Assembly: GCF_007754425.1 (NCBI RefSeq)
Contig: NZ_CP037452.1
Span: 682,001 to 746,000 of the forward strand
Source: Gimesia fumaroli
Lineage (GTDB): Bacteria > Planctomycetota > Planctomycetia > Planctomycetales > Planctomycetaceae
Direction of reading: 5' to 3'
Length of the DNA: 64,000 nt
Positions 9,641-19,292 of the stretch are shown here, in pieces; position 1 is the stretch's first letter; every line of letters begins with the position of its first letter. Below the pieces are notes generated by a model. The model searched no databases and was not told the origin of the DNA. It was given only the letters and a program-made list of their open reading frames with translations. A program made the translations under genes and the position numbers.

Positions 9641-10555
9641 TCACCATTCACTGGTATCGTAAATCACTTCTTTGGGGCCAATGATTTGTGAGTCAAAATC
9701 TTCGACCAGTGCCTCATCTTTGTTGGGATAATTGAGGTGATTCAAGACATACCGCAGGCAGTTCAGGCGAGCACGTTTTTTATCATCTGATCGAATCACC
9801 GTCCAAGGGCAGGCTTTGGTGTCGGTGGCCATGAACATCGCATTCTGAGCCTTGGTGTATTCGTCCCAGAGTCCAAGCCCTTTGATGTCTATCGGACTGA
9901 GTTTCCATTGCTTTAATTGATCGGTCTCGCGCGCTTTGAACCGGCGGAACTGTTCCTCTCGGCTGACTGAGAACCAGAGTTTAAACAGATGAATCCCGGA
10001 ATTGACCAGCATATTTTCTAACTGCGGTGCTTCGCGGAGAAATGTATGGTGCTCGGTAGGTCGGCAAAAACCCATGACTGGTTCCACTACACCGCGGTTA
10101 TACCAGGAGCGATCGAAAAAAACGAGTTCCCCTTTGGTCGGCAAGTGTTGAATGTAACGCTGAAAGTACCATTGCCCCCGTTCGGTTTCCGTTGGTTTGG
10201 GTAACGCGACAACCCGGGCATCCCGTGGATTCAGATGCTCCATGAAGCGTTTGATGGTACCTCCCTTACCAGCCGCGTCGCGTCCTTCAAACAGGATGAC
10301 GATGCGTTCGCCATTTAACTGTACCCATTTTTGTAACTTTAATAGTTCGATTTGTAATGGTTTGATTTCCCGTTCATACTTCTTGCGACTCAGTTTGGTC
10401 CGGTAAGGATAGGTATCGCATAGAACGTGGCCTTTCTCTGCAGACGTTACTTTCTGCTGGATTTCCTCTGGCACAATATCTCTGGGGAGTTTCAGGTGAT
10501 AGGTCACTGGCAACAGTGCAGGGTCTTGTGATTTTTTTCCAGACTGAGAACTCAT
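9641..10555 (-). CDS. ppk2: Polyphosphate kinase 2 family protein
   Basis: Transfers phosphate between inorganic polyphosphate and nucleotides in the cytoplasm. 304 residues from the ATG at 10555, which has AGGA six to nine bases upstream. Upstream in-frame codons to 10849 give an implausible peptide, so I exclude them. Walker A reads FEGRDAAGKGGT, the Walker B/lid segment reads VFFDRSWYNRGVVEPV, and the conserved basic helix contains RFKARETD. These features fit single-domain class I PPK2 (usually polyP:ADP or GDP). Preferred nucleotide and direction cannot be read from sequence. The gene is convergent with the NamZ fusion gene and divergent from the next gene. Confidence 0.93.
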   Translation of the reverse strand: MSSQSGKKSQDPALLPVTYHLKLPRDIVPEEIQQKVTSAEKGHVLCDTYPYRTKLSRKKYEREIKPLQIELLKLQKWVQLNGERIVILFEGRDAAGKGGTIKRFMEHLNPRDARVVALPKPTETERGQWYFQRYIQHLPTKGELVFFDRSWYNRGVVEPVMGFCRPTEHHTFLREAPQLENMLVNSGIHLFKLWFSVSREEQFRRFKARETDQLKQWKLSPIDIKGLGLWDEYTKAQNAMFMATDTKACPWTVIRSDDKKRARLNCLRYVLNHLNYPNKDEALVEDFDSQIIGPKEVIYDTSEW

Positions 10556-10958
10556 AATTCGTCCTGTTTTCGTTCGAAATTGAGATGAAAATGATTTTGT
10601 GGAATACTGCGAATGGAAACTTATTATGAAGTTCAGGTAAGAAAATAGAAACCGGAGCCTGTTCAGAGGCAGAACGTTTCGCGTAATCGGCTTTTGTGAA
10701 TGATTGTAAGTGCTTTTTTTGTAATGGGTTACGGTTTTCCGTCCTGGTGTGTTGCTCCGGCTTTTTAATGGCAGCAATGCTCCCGCTGGCTTAAAGTTCC
10801 TCTTGCAGCAAAACCGGCTTTTTTTTAGGCTCCCGTTCTCTTCTTTCACATCTCACTCAAATTTCAAAAAATCACTCACCGAATCACCGCTGGTTGTATT
10901 CACATTCTGTGAAAGCAACAGTCGTTCGTTAATTTTATCACAGGGAAGTAAAGCCGTT

Positions 10959-11780
10959 ATGTGGAGATCATTTCTCGTCATTGGCATGTTTGCAGTTGCG
11001 CATGTTGTGGGAATCAATACATGCATGGCACAGGAATTTCGAATTCGCACAACTGTTTATCATCATCAAACGAATGTGGATCCGACGATTGTTTCCCGCA
11101 GCGTCTCGATTTTTCACGCTGAGAAAGTGTACGACCATGTGGATGGTCTCGGCGAAGTCACGATCTTTGATCCAGCGCAAAAGCGTTTAATCATTCTAAA
11201 TGAATCACGTATGATTAAAGCAGTGATCAATTTCGATGAAATTAAAAACCTGTTGAACGTCGCGCGGCACCAGACCCAGGAATATATTCACGATAAAATC
11301 AAAAGACAGGAATCGTCGGGGAAGGAAATCGCTGCGCAATTGAAATTTCAACTCGATCCGGAATTTGAGATTGCGTTTGATAATACCAGAAACCAGTTAA
11401 CGCTGGAGAGCAAGTTGATAAATTATCGAGTCCAGTGCGTTGCCCCCGATCAGAAGGAGTCGGTTGAAACCTATTTGCGGTTTGCAGACTGGATGGCCCG
11501 ATTGAATTATGTGTTGCATCCTTACACGTTGCCTCCAGGGTCGCGGGTTACCTTGAACCAGGAGCTTCGGTCGCGTGATCTGATTCCGATCGAAGTGGAA
11601 TTACAGACCCGGCTTGAAGAGAAGCTGCATTTAAGGGCAGAACACAAAATCCACTGGAAGCTGGACAACAAAGACCGTGGACTCATTCATCACTGGGAAA
11701 CGTTGCGCAAAAACAAAGACGTGAATACCATTACGGTTCAGGAATATCTGCGCAATCAGTTTGCCAATTTGCGAAAATAG
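10959..11780 (+). CDS. Hypothetical secreted protein
   Basis: I choose the ATG at 10959, preceded by AGGGAAG, because it opens a clear signal peptide ending in CMAQ (about residue 24), giving 273 residues. The frame is open further upstream but encodes an unlikely basic and aromatic peptide. The mature part is charged and probably alpha/beta in type, without Cys pairs or catalytic motifs that I recognise. It probably acts in the periplasm. Shares a divergent promoter region with ppk2. Function unknown. Confidence 0.75.
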   Translation: MWRSFLVIGMFAVAHVVGINTCMAQEFRIRTTVYHHQTNVDPTIVSRSVSIFHAEKVYDHVDGLGEVTIFDPAQKRLIILNESRMIKAVINFDEIKNLLNVARHQTQEYIHDKIKRQESSGKEIAAQLKFQLDPEFEIAFDNTRNQLTLESKLINYRVQCVAPDQKESVETYLRFADWMARLNYVLHPYTLPPGSRVTLNQELRSRDLIPIEVELQTRLEEKLHLRAEHKIHWKLDNKDRGLIHHWETLRKNKDVNTITVQEYLRNQFANLRK

Positions 11781-11824
11781 TGTCTCACGAAATGAAATCT
11801 TTAGCCCATGGGGCAAGATATGGT

Positions 11825-12499
11825 TTACTTGCCGATGACGGGAATCGTTTCCGGCGGTTCATACCATTCGATTTTCTGTTCCAGCAGTTTGGAAAGCGTG
11901 GCCAGGTTTTGATTGAGATAATCTATGAGCGCCTGATCTTTTTTAGGCTTCCAGTCATATTGTAATAGTTCGTGGTATGCTTCTTCGGGAGTCTTTTTCT
12001 GAACCAGCATGCGATACGCGGCTACGACCCCGCCTGTCCGCTGGGCTCCTGCAGCACAGTGCACGAGAACGGGCTTACCTGCTTTCTCACAACGCATGAT
12101 TTCTGCAACGGCCTCGGCATAGTCTTCGACATCGCCCGTACCATCACCAATTAGATGTAATACCTGATGGTCAATCTTCAGCTTCCGTGCCGTTTCGACT
12201 TCAGACTTGAGATAAGGTTTGTTTAAGTCGCTTCCGTTTAAGGCGATCACTTTTTCGATTTTATTCTCACGGAGCATCGGTTCTATCAGGTAGCTGGAGA
12301 CCTGACCGCTGCGGTAGATTTTGCCCGGTTCCACCACGCCCCAGCGTTTGGCGACCAGACGATCCTCCAGAAACTCCTCCCAGAACAAAACACCGGCACC
12401 AATCATGACGCAGACGGCGATAGAGATTTTGAGATATTTCTTATTCTTGGTAGGCGCGTCAGTCAGTTCGACGACGGATTCTTGATCAGGAGTATTCAT
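11825..12499 (-). CDS. Membrane-anchored tyrosine/dual-specificity protein phosphatase
   Basis: 224 residues from the ATG at 12499, which has GAGG six bases upstream. An in-frame TTG at 12550 is a possible alternative. A single hydrophobic anchor spans about residues 24-41. A Cys-dependent phosphatase domain follows, with the signature VHCAAGAQRTG (HCx5R; nucleophile Cys, phosphate-binding Arg) and an upstream aspartate-containing loop (LIGDGTGDVEDY) that could supply the general acid. The start of the fold, GVVEPGKIYRSGQ, is typical of bacterial DSP-like phosphatases. The catalytic domain carries the CxxxxxR cysteine and may face the periplasm or cytoplasm; topology is not decisive. Substrate unknown. 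It lies 126 bp downstream of tatC on the same strand. Confidence 0.85.
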   Translation of the reverse strand: MNTPDQESVVELTDAPTKNKKYLKISIAVCVMIGAGVLFWEEFLEDRLVAKRWGVVEPGKIYRSGQVSSYLIEPMLRENKIEKVIALNGSDLNKPYLKSEVETARKLKIDHQVLHLIGDGTGDVEDYAEAVAEIMRCEKAGKPVLVHCAAGAQRTGGVVAAYRMLVQKKTPEEAYHELLQYDWKPKKDQALIDYLNQNLATLSKLLEQKIEWYEPPETIPVIGK

Positions 12500-12625
12500 G
12501 TTCAACCTCAATGGCCTGGTGATCGATACAATCGTTTCTCCGGAAGCCAATGCTCCAGAGGGCTGGCATTGTAATGGAACTTATCAAACCATGAACAGAG
12601 GAAAATGAGCCTGACCAGGCCGGTT

Positions 12626-13564
12626 TTAAGCTGTCTCAAATGGGCTGGCGTTGGCACTCGGGAAATATTTGCACATCAGAATCCCGAGTTCGTACAGCAT
12701 GATCAGCGGCATCATCATCAGGACCATACTCATGGGATCGGCGGGGGTCATCAGCATGGAGATGACCGAGATGATCAAAACCGCCATTCGACGTTTTTCG
12801 TGATAATCTTTCACGGTAAATATCGAAATGCGTTCCAGGAATAACATGATCAGCGGCAACTGGAAGCTGAGACCGAACATCAACGGCAGCGTGATCGCAA
12901 AGCTGATCCATTCAGAGAGCCGAATCTGGGGATTCACGCCGAGTAGTTTGTTAAAGCCCAGCAGGAAGTTGAGCACAAAGGGGAACACGGCATAAAAACA
13001 GAATAGTGCCCCTCCCAGGAACAGGAAAATACTGATGGGGAGATAGACATAGACATATTTTCGTTCGTGCGGGTAGAGTCCGGCTGCCACAAACTGCCAG
13101 ATCTGATAGATGACCCAGGGACTGGCAAATACCAGGCCGGCGACGAAAGAGACTTTCAGGTAGATCGTGGTAAATGCTTCCTGCACAGCCAGCGTGACCG
13201 GCTCTGACATCTTTTCTTCCAGATTATCAATCCGGTGCTGATAATCCAGCAGGATTTCTTGCAATGCTTTCGACTCGGCTGTGTGTTCCTGTCGACTGTT
13301 GAGGCTGGCAATCAACTCTGCAACGGTCTTTTGCTGTTTCTCTTCTGAATTTTCTTCCGTGCGGGGATCCAGATTGTATTCTTTAAGAGCCGCATCAATG
13401 GGAGCACGGACAACAGCGACAATTTTATGGCCGATGAATAAAGCGCCTACAACGCAGATGGCAAGGCCGATCAGCGCTTTCCACAAGTGAACGCGAAGGG
13501 CTTCGAGGTGATCCCCGAAACTCATGGTGGATTCATCAAATAGATCGTGGGAATGTGGTTTCAT
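12626..13564 (-). CDS. tatC: Sec-independent protein translocase TatC
   Basis: Core membrane component of the twin-arginine pathway; it recognises RR-signal peptides and exports folded proteins. The signature MSFGDHLEALRVHLWKAL (about residues 14-31) contains the HLxxLR motif. TM segments follow at about 31-48, 133-155, 165-185 and onward, giving the six-helix pattern, with conserved SPWVIYQIWQF and the Pro-rich FGLSFQLPLIM. At 312 residues it is longer than the usual 240-260. The excess is a charged Glu/Gln-rich insertion in the first periplasmic loop (about residues 50-125). tatA/tatB are not in the window. The Shine-Dalgarno before the chosen ATG is weak. Confidence 0.94.
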   Translation of the reverse strand: MKPHSHDLFDESTMSFGDHLEALRVHLWKALIGLAICVVGALFIGHKIVAVVRAPIDAALKEYNLDPRTEENSEEKQQKTVAELIASLNSRQEHTAESKALQEILLDYQHRIDNLEEKMSEPVTLAVQEAFTTIYLKVSFVAGLVFASPWVIYQIWQFVAAGLYPHERKYVYVYLPISIFLFLGGALFCFYAVFPFVLNFLLGFNKLLGVNPQIRLSEWISFAITLPLMFGLSFQLPLIMLFLERISIFTVKDYHEKRRMAVLIISVISMLMTPADPMSMVLMMMPLIMLYELGILMCKYFPSANASPFETA

Positions 13565-13855
13565 GGAACTTTATCATTCTGGAGAGACCAATATCAAACA
13601 GCATCACCACAATTTGCGCTATACAGGATGAGCGACAATGGCATCGGGTGGATGAGTGGGTACTGTTCAGAACAAATGGAACACGGTCAATTGGCTCCCG
13701 ATGATATCACGTCGTTGCAGGAGAGTGAATCAGGAGTACCCACTCCATTTGCCCGCTGGATGAGCAGGAGGGAAGAGCGGTGAAAACTTTCCCTATTGTA
13801 AACAACCAGACAGGACTGTCAACCAGAGGCTTTCGGCTGAAGAGGATTTCCGGGA

Positions 13856-15574
13856 TTAGGGAGCGGCTTCATCTGCTGGGACATCGGCAGGAGCGTTTGC
13901 GGCGGGAGGAATTGCCTCATCCTCAATAATTCCATGCTGGGCCATTCCCAGATATAAAATATTGCCAGCAATCAGAGACATCGTCCAAGTGAGCATGACT
14001 GGCCCCATATCCCTGTCATGTTCAGCATAAGCCCAGCCTTTTCCGTAAGCATAGAGTGAGATAAAGAAGCCAAGGGCACACTGGCCTGCCCCGTCTTCCT
14101 GGTTAATCTTAACAAGTGTCGTTCCAAAGCATCCCAGGATTGTTAAGGAAGTAATGCCAAGCAGAACGAACAGGAGAATTTCTGGTAGCATGGGGATAAG
14201 GAAATAGAGCCCCATTCCTACGCCTGAGCCTACAGCGACGCCAATCGTGGCGAATTTCCAGCGAGCTGTAGTGGGGCCGCTCTTTTCTCGCTCTGCCTTG
14301 GAGACGTACTTTGTTTCTTGGGTTTTGGTAATCAGTCCCAGGTCTGGTTTACAGTGAACGGCCAGCAAGCCATTCACTCGTGCATTATAAATCATCGCCG
14401 GTGCATAGAAGATGCAGGCAAGTAGCCAGAGTACCGAAGGGACGATCAGAACTTTCGGGTTCAGTTCGGCGGGAGTCTTGCCAACCATGGGCCCTGCCAC
14501 AAAGTCTTTAATCTTGTTTTCTTCTGCGTATTCCTTCTCCGAATTATCGCGTGCAATTGACGAATTGTATCGGACGTTCGAGAAGAATTTATTCAGGTCA
14601 TTCCCATAGACAGCACCGATGCCTGCCAAACAGCCGATCACAGGCAGGTTTGTGATCACAAACACGAAGCACCAGAAGAGTGCGGGTTTAAATAGCGTCA
14701 GAAAAATTTTTCCCAGCTTGTGTAGCAACCAGCCGGGTGAAGAATCTGCCATTGTCATGTGTGGTATCGCGAGGGGAAACATGAAAAAGGTTGGCAGAAA
14801 ACCAATGGCGATTAAGATCGCACCGACGGGCGTCGAACCGTTTGCAATATAGTAGAAGCCCAGCGAGCCAAAGATCGCTTGCGCAGGCAGGCTGAATAGA
14901 ATTGCCCAGAAAATGAATTTAATTCCCAGGGCAGAGCAGAGAAAAAAGTCGAAATTGATTCGCTTCAGTTTATCTTTTTTCTGTAAAGCGAAACGGACGA
15001 CTTCAGTCTGGATAAACCAGATCCAGCCTGGAATTGCCATAATCGACACGAAAGCAATAAAGCCCCAGAACGCGCGCGGCGGCGTGCGATGGCACCAGAG
15101 CATCATAAAGATCGCCCCAAAAAACAGGCAGCTGGCGATCACAGAATAGATGGCCGTCTTAATCGCAAGCCCTTTATGATTTCCCAGAAAACGGTAGGCA
15201 TCTCCCCAGGATTTTGAGTAGAATTCTTCAACTGTAGGACCTTTTCGTTTTCGTTTTCGGCGCGTTGCTTCGCTCATGCGCCCTGTGCTCAAGTCGACTC
15301 CACAGTTGGCACATTCGATATCTTCCTCGTCGACATCGTATCCACATCGGGGACAGATTTTTGATTCTTTGTCTTCGATCTTGTCGATGTCAAAACTGGC
15401 TAAGAAATCATCGGTGTCGGCAGAATCACTCTTGGAACGACGTTTCTTTTTAGGTTGGCCTGAGGGAACTTTGACTGGGGCGCTGCATTTTTTACAGCGA
15501 ACCCGTTTACCTGCTGCCTCATCTTTAACGGAAAATGAAGCATCACATTCTTTACAGCGAACCTTAATGGGCAT
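13856..15574 (-). CDS. MJ0042-type zinc-finger multi-pass membrane protein
   Basis: 572 residues. The N terminus is an MJ0042-like zinc finger (VRCKECDASFSV then VRCKKCSAPVKV: two CxxC pairs), followed by a basic linker KKKRRSK. A second zinc-ribbon-like pair (ICPRCGYDVD, ECANCGVDLS) follows at about residues 75-95. About eight or more hydrophobic segments occupy residues 135-555, and the tail is Ala/Pro/Asp-rich. Such zinc-finger plus membrane fusions are frequent in planctomycetes, and their roles are mostly unknown. GAAGG before the ATG supports the start. It stands alone between tatC and the TPR protein. Confidence 0.8.
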   Translation of the reverse strand: MPIKVRCKECDASFSVKDEAAGKRVRCKKCSAPVKVPSGQPKKKRRSKSDSADTDDFLASFDIDKIEDKESKICPRCGYDVDEEDIECANCGVDLSTGRMSEATRRKRKRKGPTVEEFYSKSWGDAYRFLGNHKGLAIKTAIYSVIASCLFFGAIFMMLWCHRTPPRAFWGFIAFVSIMAIPGWIWFIQTEVVRFALQKKDKLKRINFDFFLCSALGIKFIFWAILFSLPAQAIFGSLGFYYIANGSTPVGAILIAIGFLPTFFMFPLAIPHMTMADSSPGWLLHKLGKIFLTLFKPALFWCFVFVITNLPVIGCLAGIGAVYGNDLNKFFSNVRYNSSIARDNSEKEYAEENKIKDFVAGPMVGKTPAELNPKVLIVPSVLWLLACIFYAPAMIYNARVNGLLAVHCKPDLGLITKTQETKYVSKAEREKSGPTTARWKFATIGVAVGSGVGMGLYFLIPMLPEILLFVLLGITSLTILGCFGTTLVKINQEDGAGQCALGFFISLYAYGKGWAYAEHDRDMGPVMLTWTMSLIAGNILYLGMAQHGIIEDEAIPPAANAPADVPADEAAP

Positions 15575-15791
15575 GAATGACCTTCGAGATGTCTTTGATA
15601 AATCGCTCGTTCGTTTTCTTTAGAGGGCCGATCAATGCCGGAACGAATTATCTGGTCCCGGATCAGGATGTGAATGGAATCAATCGGCCTCGCTTGTCTT
15701 CTAATTATCAACAGACAGGGGGGCAATTAGCAAGTGGACAATGACGGAAATTCATACGGTCCCTCCCTTTATCTTCATGTTGCCAATATGG

Positions 15792-16649
15792 TTAGTTCAG
15801 AAGTGGGTTATGTAGTTTGACCTGTAACAGACGCTGCAGTTCGTGTAAGCGGGCAGACGCACTTTGTTCATTATCCATCTGATCACAGAGGGAAAAATAG
15901 CGAATTGAGCGCGAAAGGCAGCGTGTTGCACGTTGGAAACGCCCTATTGCCCAGAAGATTTCCGCAAGATGAACCAGATCCTGTCCCATTGCTGACAGAT
16001 TTGACGTCTGTTTGTGCAGCAGGTAGGCTTTCCAGAGATAGCTGATGGCTCGTGCGTGATTTCCCTGCAAACCATGGATGATTCCCAGATTTCCCCAGTC
16101 TGCTGCCTGGGCATCAGGGCTGCCATAAAGAATCTCCCGGGCGAGGGAAATGTTCAGTAGTTGTTCTGCCAGTTGATAATCCCCTTGGATAATCGCATCA
16201 TTAGCGCGCCCGGTCAGATCACAGGCGGCGTCATCAGAGAGTTGATCGACTTCCTGTTCTAGTGTGAGATGGTCGGCTGATCGTAAATCGCCCCAGGCAA
16301 TGGAATATTGCTGGAATTGAGCTGCCAGTTCAAAGTATCCTAATTTGCGATAGGCGATTGCGAGATTGTGGCAGACGACAGAACGCAATAGGTTTTCCTG
16401 CTGTTGATGTGCGTAGTCCAGTGTGATCGAGAGTTGTTCAATCGCCTCCGATGCATGCCCTGTTTCCAGCAAAAACTGGCCCAGGTGCAGGCAGCGTTCC
16501 CATTCAAGTGCTTCAATTTCCGGAGCGTAGAACAAGGCGCGTGCCTCGTTTCTTTTTCCCTGTAATGTCAATTCATGCGCCCATTTTACGCGGTGCGCCA
16601 AGGTTGGAATCTCATTGGATGGGAAGGGGGCCTCATTTGGTTCAGACAC
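15792..16649 (-). CDS. TPR-repeat protein
   Basis: 285 residues, GTG start with AGGAG six bases upstream. There is no signal peptide, so it should be cytoplasmic. Several degenerate tetratricopeptide repeats are visible: GKRNEARALFY, GHASEAIEQLSITLDYAHQ, GYFELAAQFQQYSIAWGD, GDYQLAEQLLNISL, GNHARAISYLWKAY and GRFQRATRCLSRSIRYF. The later units have the 40-residue spacing of Kinesin-light-chain-like or NB-ARC-associated TPRs. I see no enzymatic domain. It lies in opposite orientation to groES, with a long intergenic region between them. Confidence 0.8.
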   Translation of the reverse strand: MSEPNEAPFPSNEIPTLAHRVKWAHELTLQGKRNEARALFYAPEIEALEWERCLHLGQFLLETGHASEAIEQLSITLDYAHQQQENLLRSVVCHNLAIAYRKLGYFELAAQFQQYSIAWGDLRSADHLTLEQEVDQLSDDAACDLTGRANDAIIQGDYQLAEQLLNISLAREILYGSPDAQAADWGNLGIIHGLQGNHARAISYLWKAYLLHKQTSNLSAMGQDLVHLAEIFWAIGRFQRATRCLSRSIRYFSLCDQMDNEQSASARLHELQRLLQVKLHNPLLN

Positions 16650-17203
16650 GTCAAACTCCTCTCGTAGTCTTATCTCAATAGTGTGAAGATGAAAAACTGA
16701 GAGAGAGAGTGTGTGTGAGGCAGATAGTTTGAGAAGTGAGGAAGAGAAGTCCTCTGCCCTGAATGAGAGCTTCAGGGAGATTGTTTGCTATTTCAAATGT
16801 CGATATTACCTATTTTAACAGTTGTGTCAATTATTATTCTTCTAATTTTGCAGAAGTTTTGAAAAGGGGGGCCGGTTCAGGAGCAAATGGGGTGATCTCA
16901 AAATTCGGTTCACCACTGCTGCCAAATTGGCAGCAGGATTGAAGCCTGGTCAGACTGTCCGGCAGGAAGTTACATTAATTGTAATCGAGGGTAATGATGA
17001 TAAATGTAAATTATGATTGATGTTATGGATTAATATCAAAATAGGCACGGCGTTCGCATCAAGAGAGAGCACGCTGAGATCTCTGAAAGTGATCTGAGTT
17101 GCTGTAGCGTTGTTGTGGAGCGGCTTTTTGCCACCACAGATTATAAATACAATCAATGTGAAGACATTTGAGTCAGAAATCAAAGAAAATCTAGGAGATC
17201 CCA
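16650..17203. other. Long divergent intergenic region upstream of groES
   Basis: 554 bp between the TPR gene and groES. It must hold both promoters. I searched by eye for the CIRCE element (TTAGCACTC, 9 bases, GAGTGCTAA) and did not find it. A perfect palindrome lies at 16916-16936 and is listed separately. An AT-rich segment at 17141-17150 (TTATAAATAC) could contain a -10 box, but no -35 sits at the right distance. AGGAG at 17192-17196 is the groES ribosome-binding site. Confidence 0.5.
16916..16936. promoter_or_regulatory. Palindrome upstream of groES, candidate operator
   Basis: CTGCTGCCAA and its exact reverse complement TTGGCAGCAG flank a single central A, a perfect 10-bp inverted repeat. 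It lies 267 bp before the groES start. No T-run follows, so it is not a terminator. Its size fits a dimeric repressor site. It does not match the CIRCE consensus. Confidence 0.35.
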
Positions 17204-17521
17204 ATGGCGAAGAAGGCTGCCAAGGCAAGTAAAGGCGCCCGGATTGTCCCTCTTGGTGACAAAGTCGTTCTGAAAAGAGAAGTCGCAGAATCAACCACCG
17301 CCGGTGGTATTGTTCTGCCTGATAGTGCACAGGACAAGCCACAGCGTGGTGAAGTTGTCGCGGTCGGAGATGGACATGTCAAATCAGATGGAACAAAGCT
17401 TCCATTAACTGTCAAAGAAGGGGATCGCGTGATTTTCAGCCCCTATGGCGGGGACGAAATTAAAATCGGCGGAGAAGAATACCTGTTGCTCCGCGAAAGT
17501 GACATTTTGGCAACTTATTAA
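17204..17521 (+). CDS. groES: Co-chaperonin GroES
   Basis: 105-residue 10-kDa chaperonin that caps the GroEL cavity. The GroES fold is clear: [20 protein letters not shown] with the mobile-loop sequence [10 protein letters not shown], then [24 protein letters not shown] and [14 protein letters not shown] Lys/Ala-rich extension of about 14 residues ([12 protein letters not shown]) precedes the canonical start of the domain. AGGAG eight bases upstream supports the ATG. groEL follows after 102 bp in the same direction, forming the usual operon. Confidence 0.97.
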   Translation: MAKKAAKASKGARIVPLGDKVVLKREVAESTTAGGIVLPDSAQDKPQRGEVVAVGDGHVKSDGTKLPLTVKEGDRVIFSPYGGDEIKIGGEEYLLLRESDILATY

Positions 17522-17623
17522 TCTGTCACACATTGTATCTAGCGGTAATGGCCCCCTGTCTGGCAGGTGGGCTGGTTACTCTTCCTTTCAAATTTCATAC
17601 TGAGTACATGGAGATATAGTCAA

Positions 17624-19222
17624 ATGGCAAAGATGATTGCCTTCGATCAGGAAGCTCAGGAAGCAATGCGACGCGGTATCAGCAAACTGGCGAAAGCAGT
17701 TCGCGTGACCCTGGGCCCTAAAGGTCGTAATGTTATTCTGGAAAAGAGCTTTGGTTCCCCGACTGTTACTAAAGACGGTGTTTCTGTTGCCCGTGAAATC
17801 GAATTATCAGATAAGTTCGAAGACATGGGGGCCCGGATGGTTCGTGAAGTGGCCAGCAAAACTTCAGATATTGCCGGCGATGGAACTACAACTGCCACCA
17901 TTATGGCAGAAGCGATCTACAATGAAGGTCTGAAATCGGTTGTTGCCGGCGTCAGCCCGATCGCAATGAAGCGAGGTATGGATAAAGCCGTCGAAGACAT
18001 TGTGGAAAAGCTCCAGAAAATGTCGATTGAGTGCAAAAACAAAAAGGCGATTTCTCAGGTTGGAAAAGTGGCATCCAATGGCGACGAAGAAATCGGAAAG
18101 ATCCTGGCAAATGCGATGGAGCAGGTTGGTAAAGATGGTGTGATTACCGTCGAAGAAGGCCAAAGCCTGCAGACCAGCTTCGAAGTCGTTGAAGGGATGC
18201 AGTTTGACCGCGGTTACCTCTCACCTTACTTCGTGACTGATCCTCAGAGCATGTCCTGTGATCTGGAAGATGCTTACGTTCTGGTTCACGAAAAGAAGAT
18301 TTCCAACATTAAGGACCTGGTTCCTGTACTGGAAAAAGTCGTCAACGCTGGCAAACCGCTGTTGATTATCGCAGAAGATATCGAAGGGGAAGCCCTGTCG
18401 ACTCTCGTGATCAATAAACTGCGTGGTACGTTCCGCTGCTGTGCTGTGAAGGCACCCGGTTATGGTGATCGTCGTAAAGCGATGCTCCAGGACATTGCCA
18501 TTATGGTTGGTGGACAGGCAATCTTCGAAGATCTGGGAATTCAGCTTGAAAATCTTCAGCTTTCCGATCTCGGGACGGCTAAGAAAGTTTCGGTGGATAA
18601 AGACAACGCCACGATTATTGAAGGTGGTGGTAAAGGGAGTGAAATTAAATCCCGTATCGAACAGATTCGTCGTGAACTGGAAAATTCTACCAGCGATTAC
18701 GATAAAGAAAAGCTGGAAGAGCGAATTGCAAAACTTTCTGGTGGTGTTGCACAAATTAACGTTGGTGCCGCAACTGAAAGTGAAATGAAAGAAAAGAAAG
18801 CACGCGTTGAAGACGCTTTGCACGCCGTTCGTGCTGCTGTTGCGGAAGGAATTCTTCCCGGTGGTGGTGTGGCTTTGCTTCGCTGTTCTGCAGCCTGCAA
18901 GCCAACTGGTCTTTCTCAGGAAGAAAAAGTAGGTTACGAGATTATTCTGCGTGCCTGCCGTGCTCCACTGACTTCCATCGCCAACAATGCCGGCGATGAC
19001 GGCAGTGTCGTTTGCGAAAAGGTCTCTGAGCTTGAAGGCAACATGGGATACAATGCTGCGACTTCAAAGTACGAAGATCTAGTCAAAAGCGGTATCATCG
19101 ATCCGGCTCGTGTAACACGCTCTGCTCTGCAGAATTCTGCCAGTGTTTCAACATTGCTGCTGACCAGCGATGCCCTGATTGCTGAAAAGGGTAAGGACGA
19201 TCATGACGACGACCTGCACTAA
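17624..19222 (+). CDS. groEL: Chaperonin GroEL
   Basis: ATP-driven folding chamber in the cytoplasm. I take the ATG at 17624 (protein starts MAKMIAFDQ), with GGAG about ten bases upstream, giving 532 residues. The ATP-binding motifs [12 protein letters not shown] and GDGTTTAT, the apical-domain segment [15 protein letters not shown], and GGGVALLR with NAGDDGSVV are all present. The usual flexible Gly-Gly-Met repeat tail is missing; the protein ends in an Asp/His-rich stretch, [11 protein letters not shown]. Several bacteria with multiple chaperonins carry non-GGM variants. Whether a second groEL exists cannot be seen here. A strong terminator follows. Confidence 0.97.
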   Translation: MAKMIAFDQEAQEAMRRGISKLAKAVRVTLGPKGRNVILEKSFGSPTVTKDGVSVAREIELSDKFEDMGARMVREVASKTSDIAGDGTTTATIMAEAIYNEGLKSVVAGVSPIAMKRGMDKAVEDIVEKLQKMSIECKNKKAISQVGKVASNGDEEIGKILANAMEQVGKDGVITVEEGQSLQTSFEVVEGMQFDRGYLSPYFVTDPQSMSCDLEDAYVLVHEKKISNIKDLVPVLEKVVNAGKPLLIIAEDIEGEALSTLVINKLRGTFRCCAVKAPGYGDRRKAMLQDIAIMVGGQAIFEDLGIQLENLQLSDLGTAKKVSVDKDNATIIEGGGKGSEIKSRIEQIRRELENSTSDYDKEKLEERIAKLSGGVAQINVGAATESEMKEKKARVEDALHAVRAAVAEGILPGGGVALLRCSAACKPTGLSQEEKVGYEIILRACRAPLTSIANNAGDDGSVVCEKVSELEGNMGYNAATSKYEDLVKSGIIDPARVTRSALQNSASVSTLLLTSDALIAEKGKDDHDDDLH

Positions 19223-19254
19223 GGTCACGTGTCGTCACGTTTTCTAATAGATTG

Positions 19255-19292
19255 AAACGCACCCGGCGGGTTTCCTGTCGGGTGCGTTTTGT
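19255..19292 (+). terminator. Rho-independent terminator of groESL
   Basis: An 11-bp stem, 19255-19265 (AAACGCACCCG) pairing with 19279-19289 (CGGGTGCGTTT), followed by T-rich sequence. It lies 32 bp after the groEL stop codon. Confidence 0.9.

Noticed and set aside
16650..17203. CIRCE element upstream of groESL
   Set aside because: I found no TTAGCACTC-N9-GAGTGCTAA or close match.
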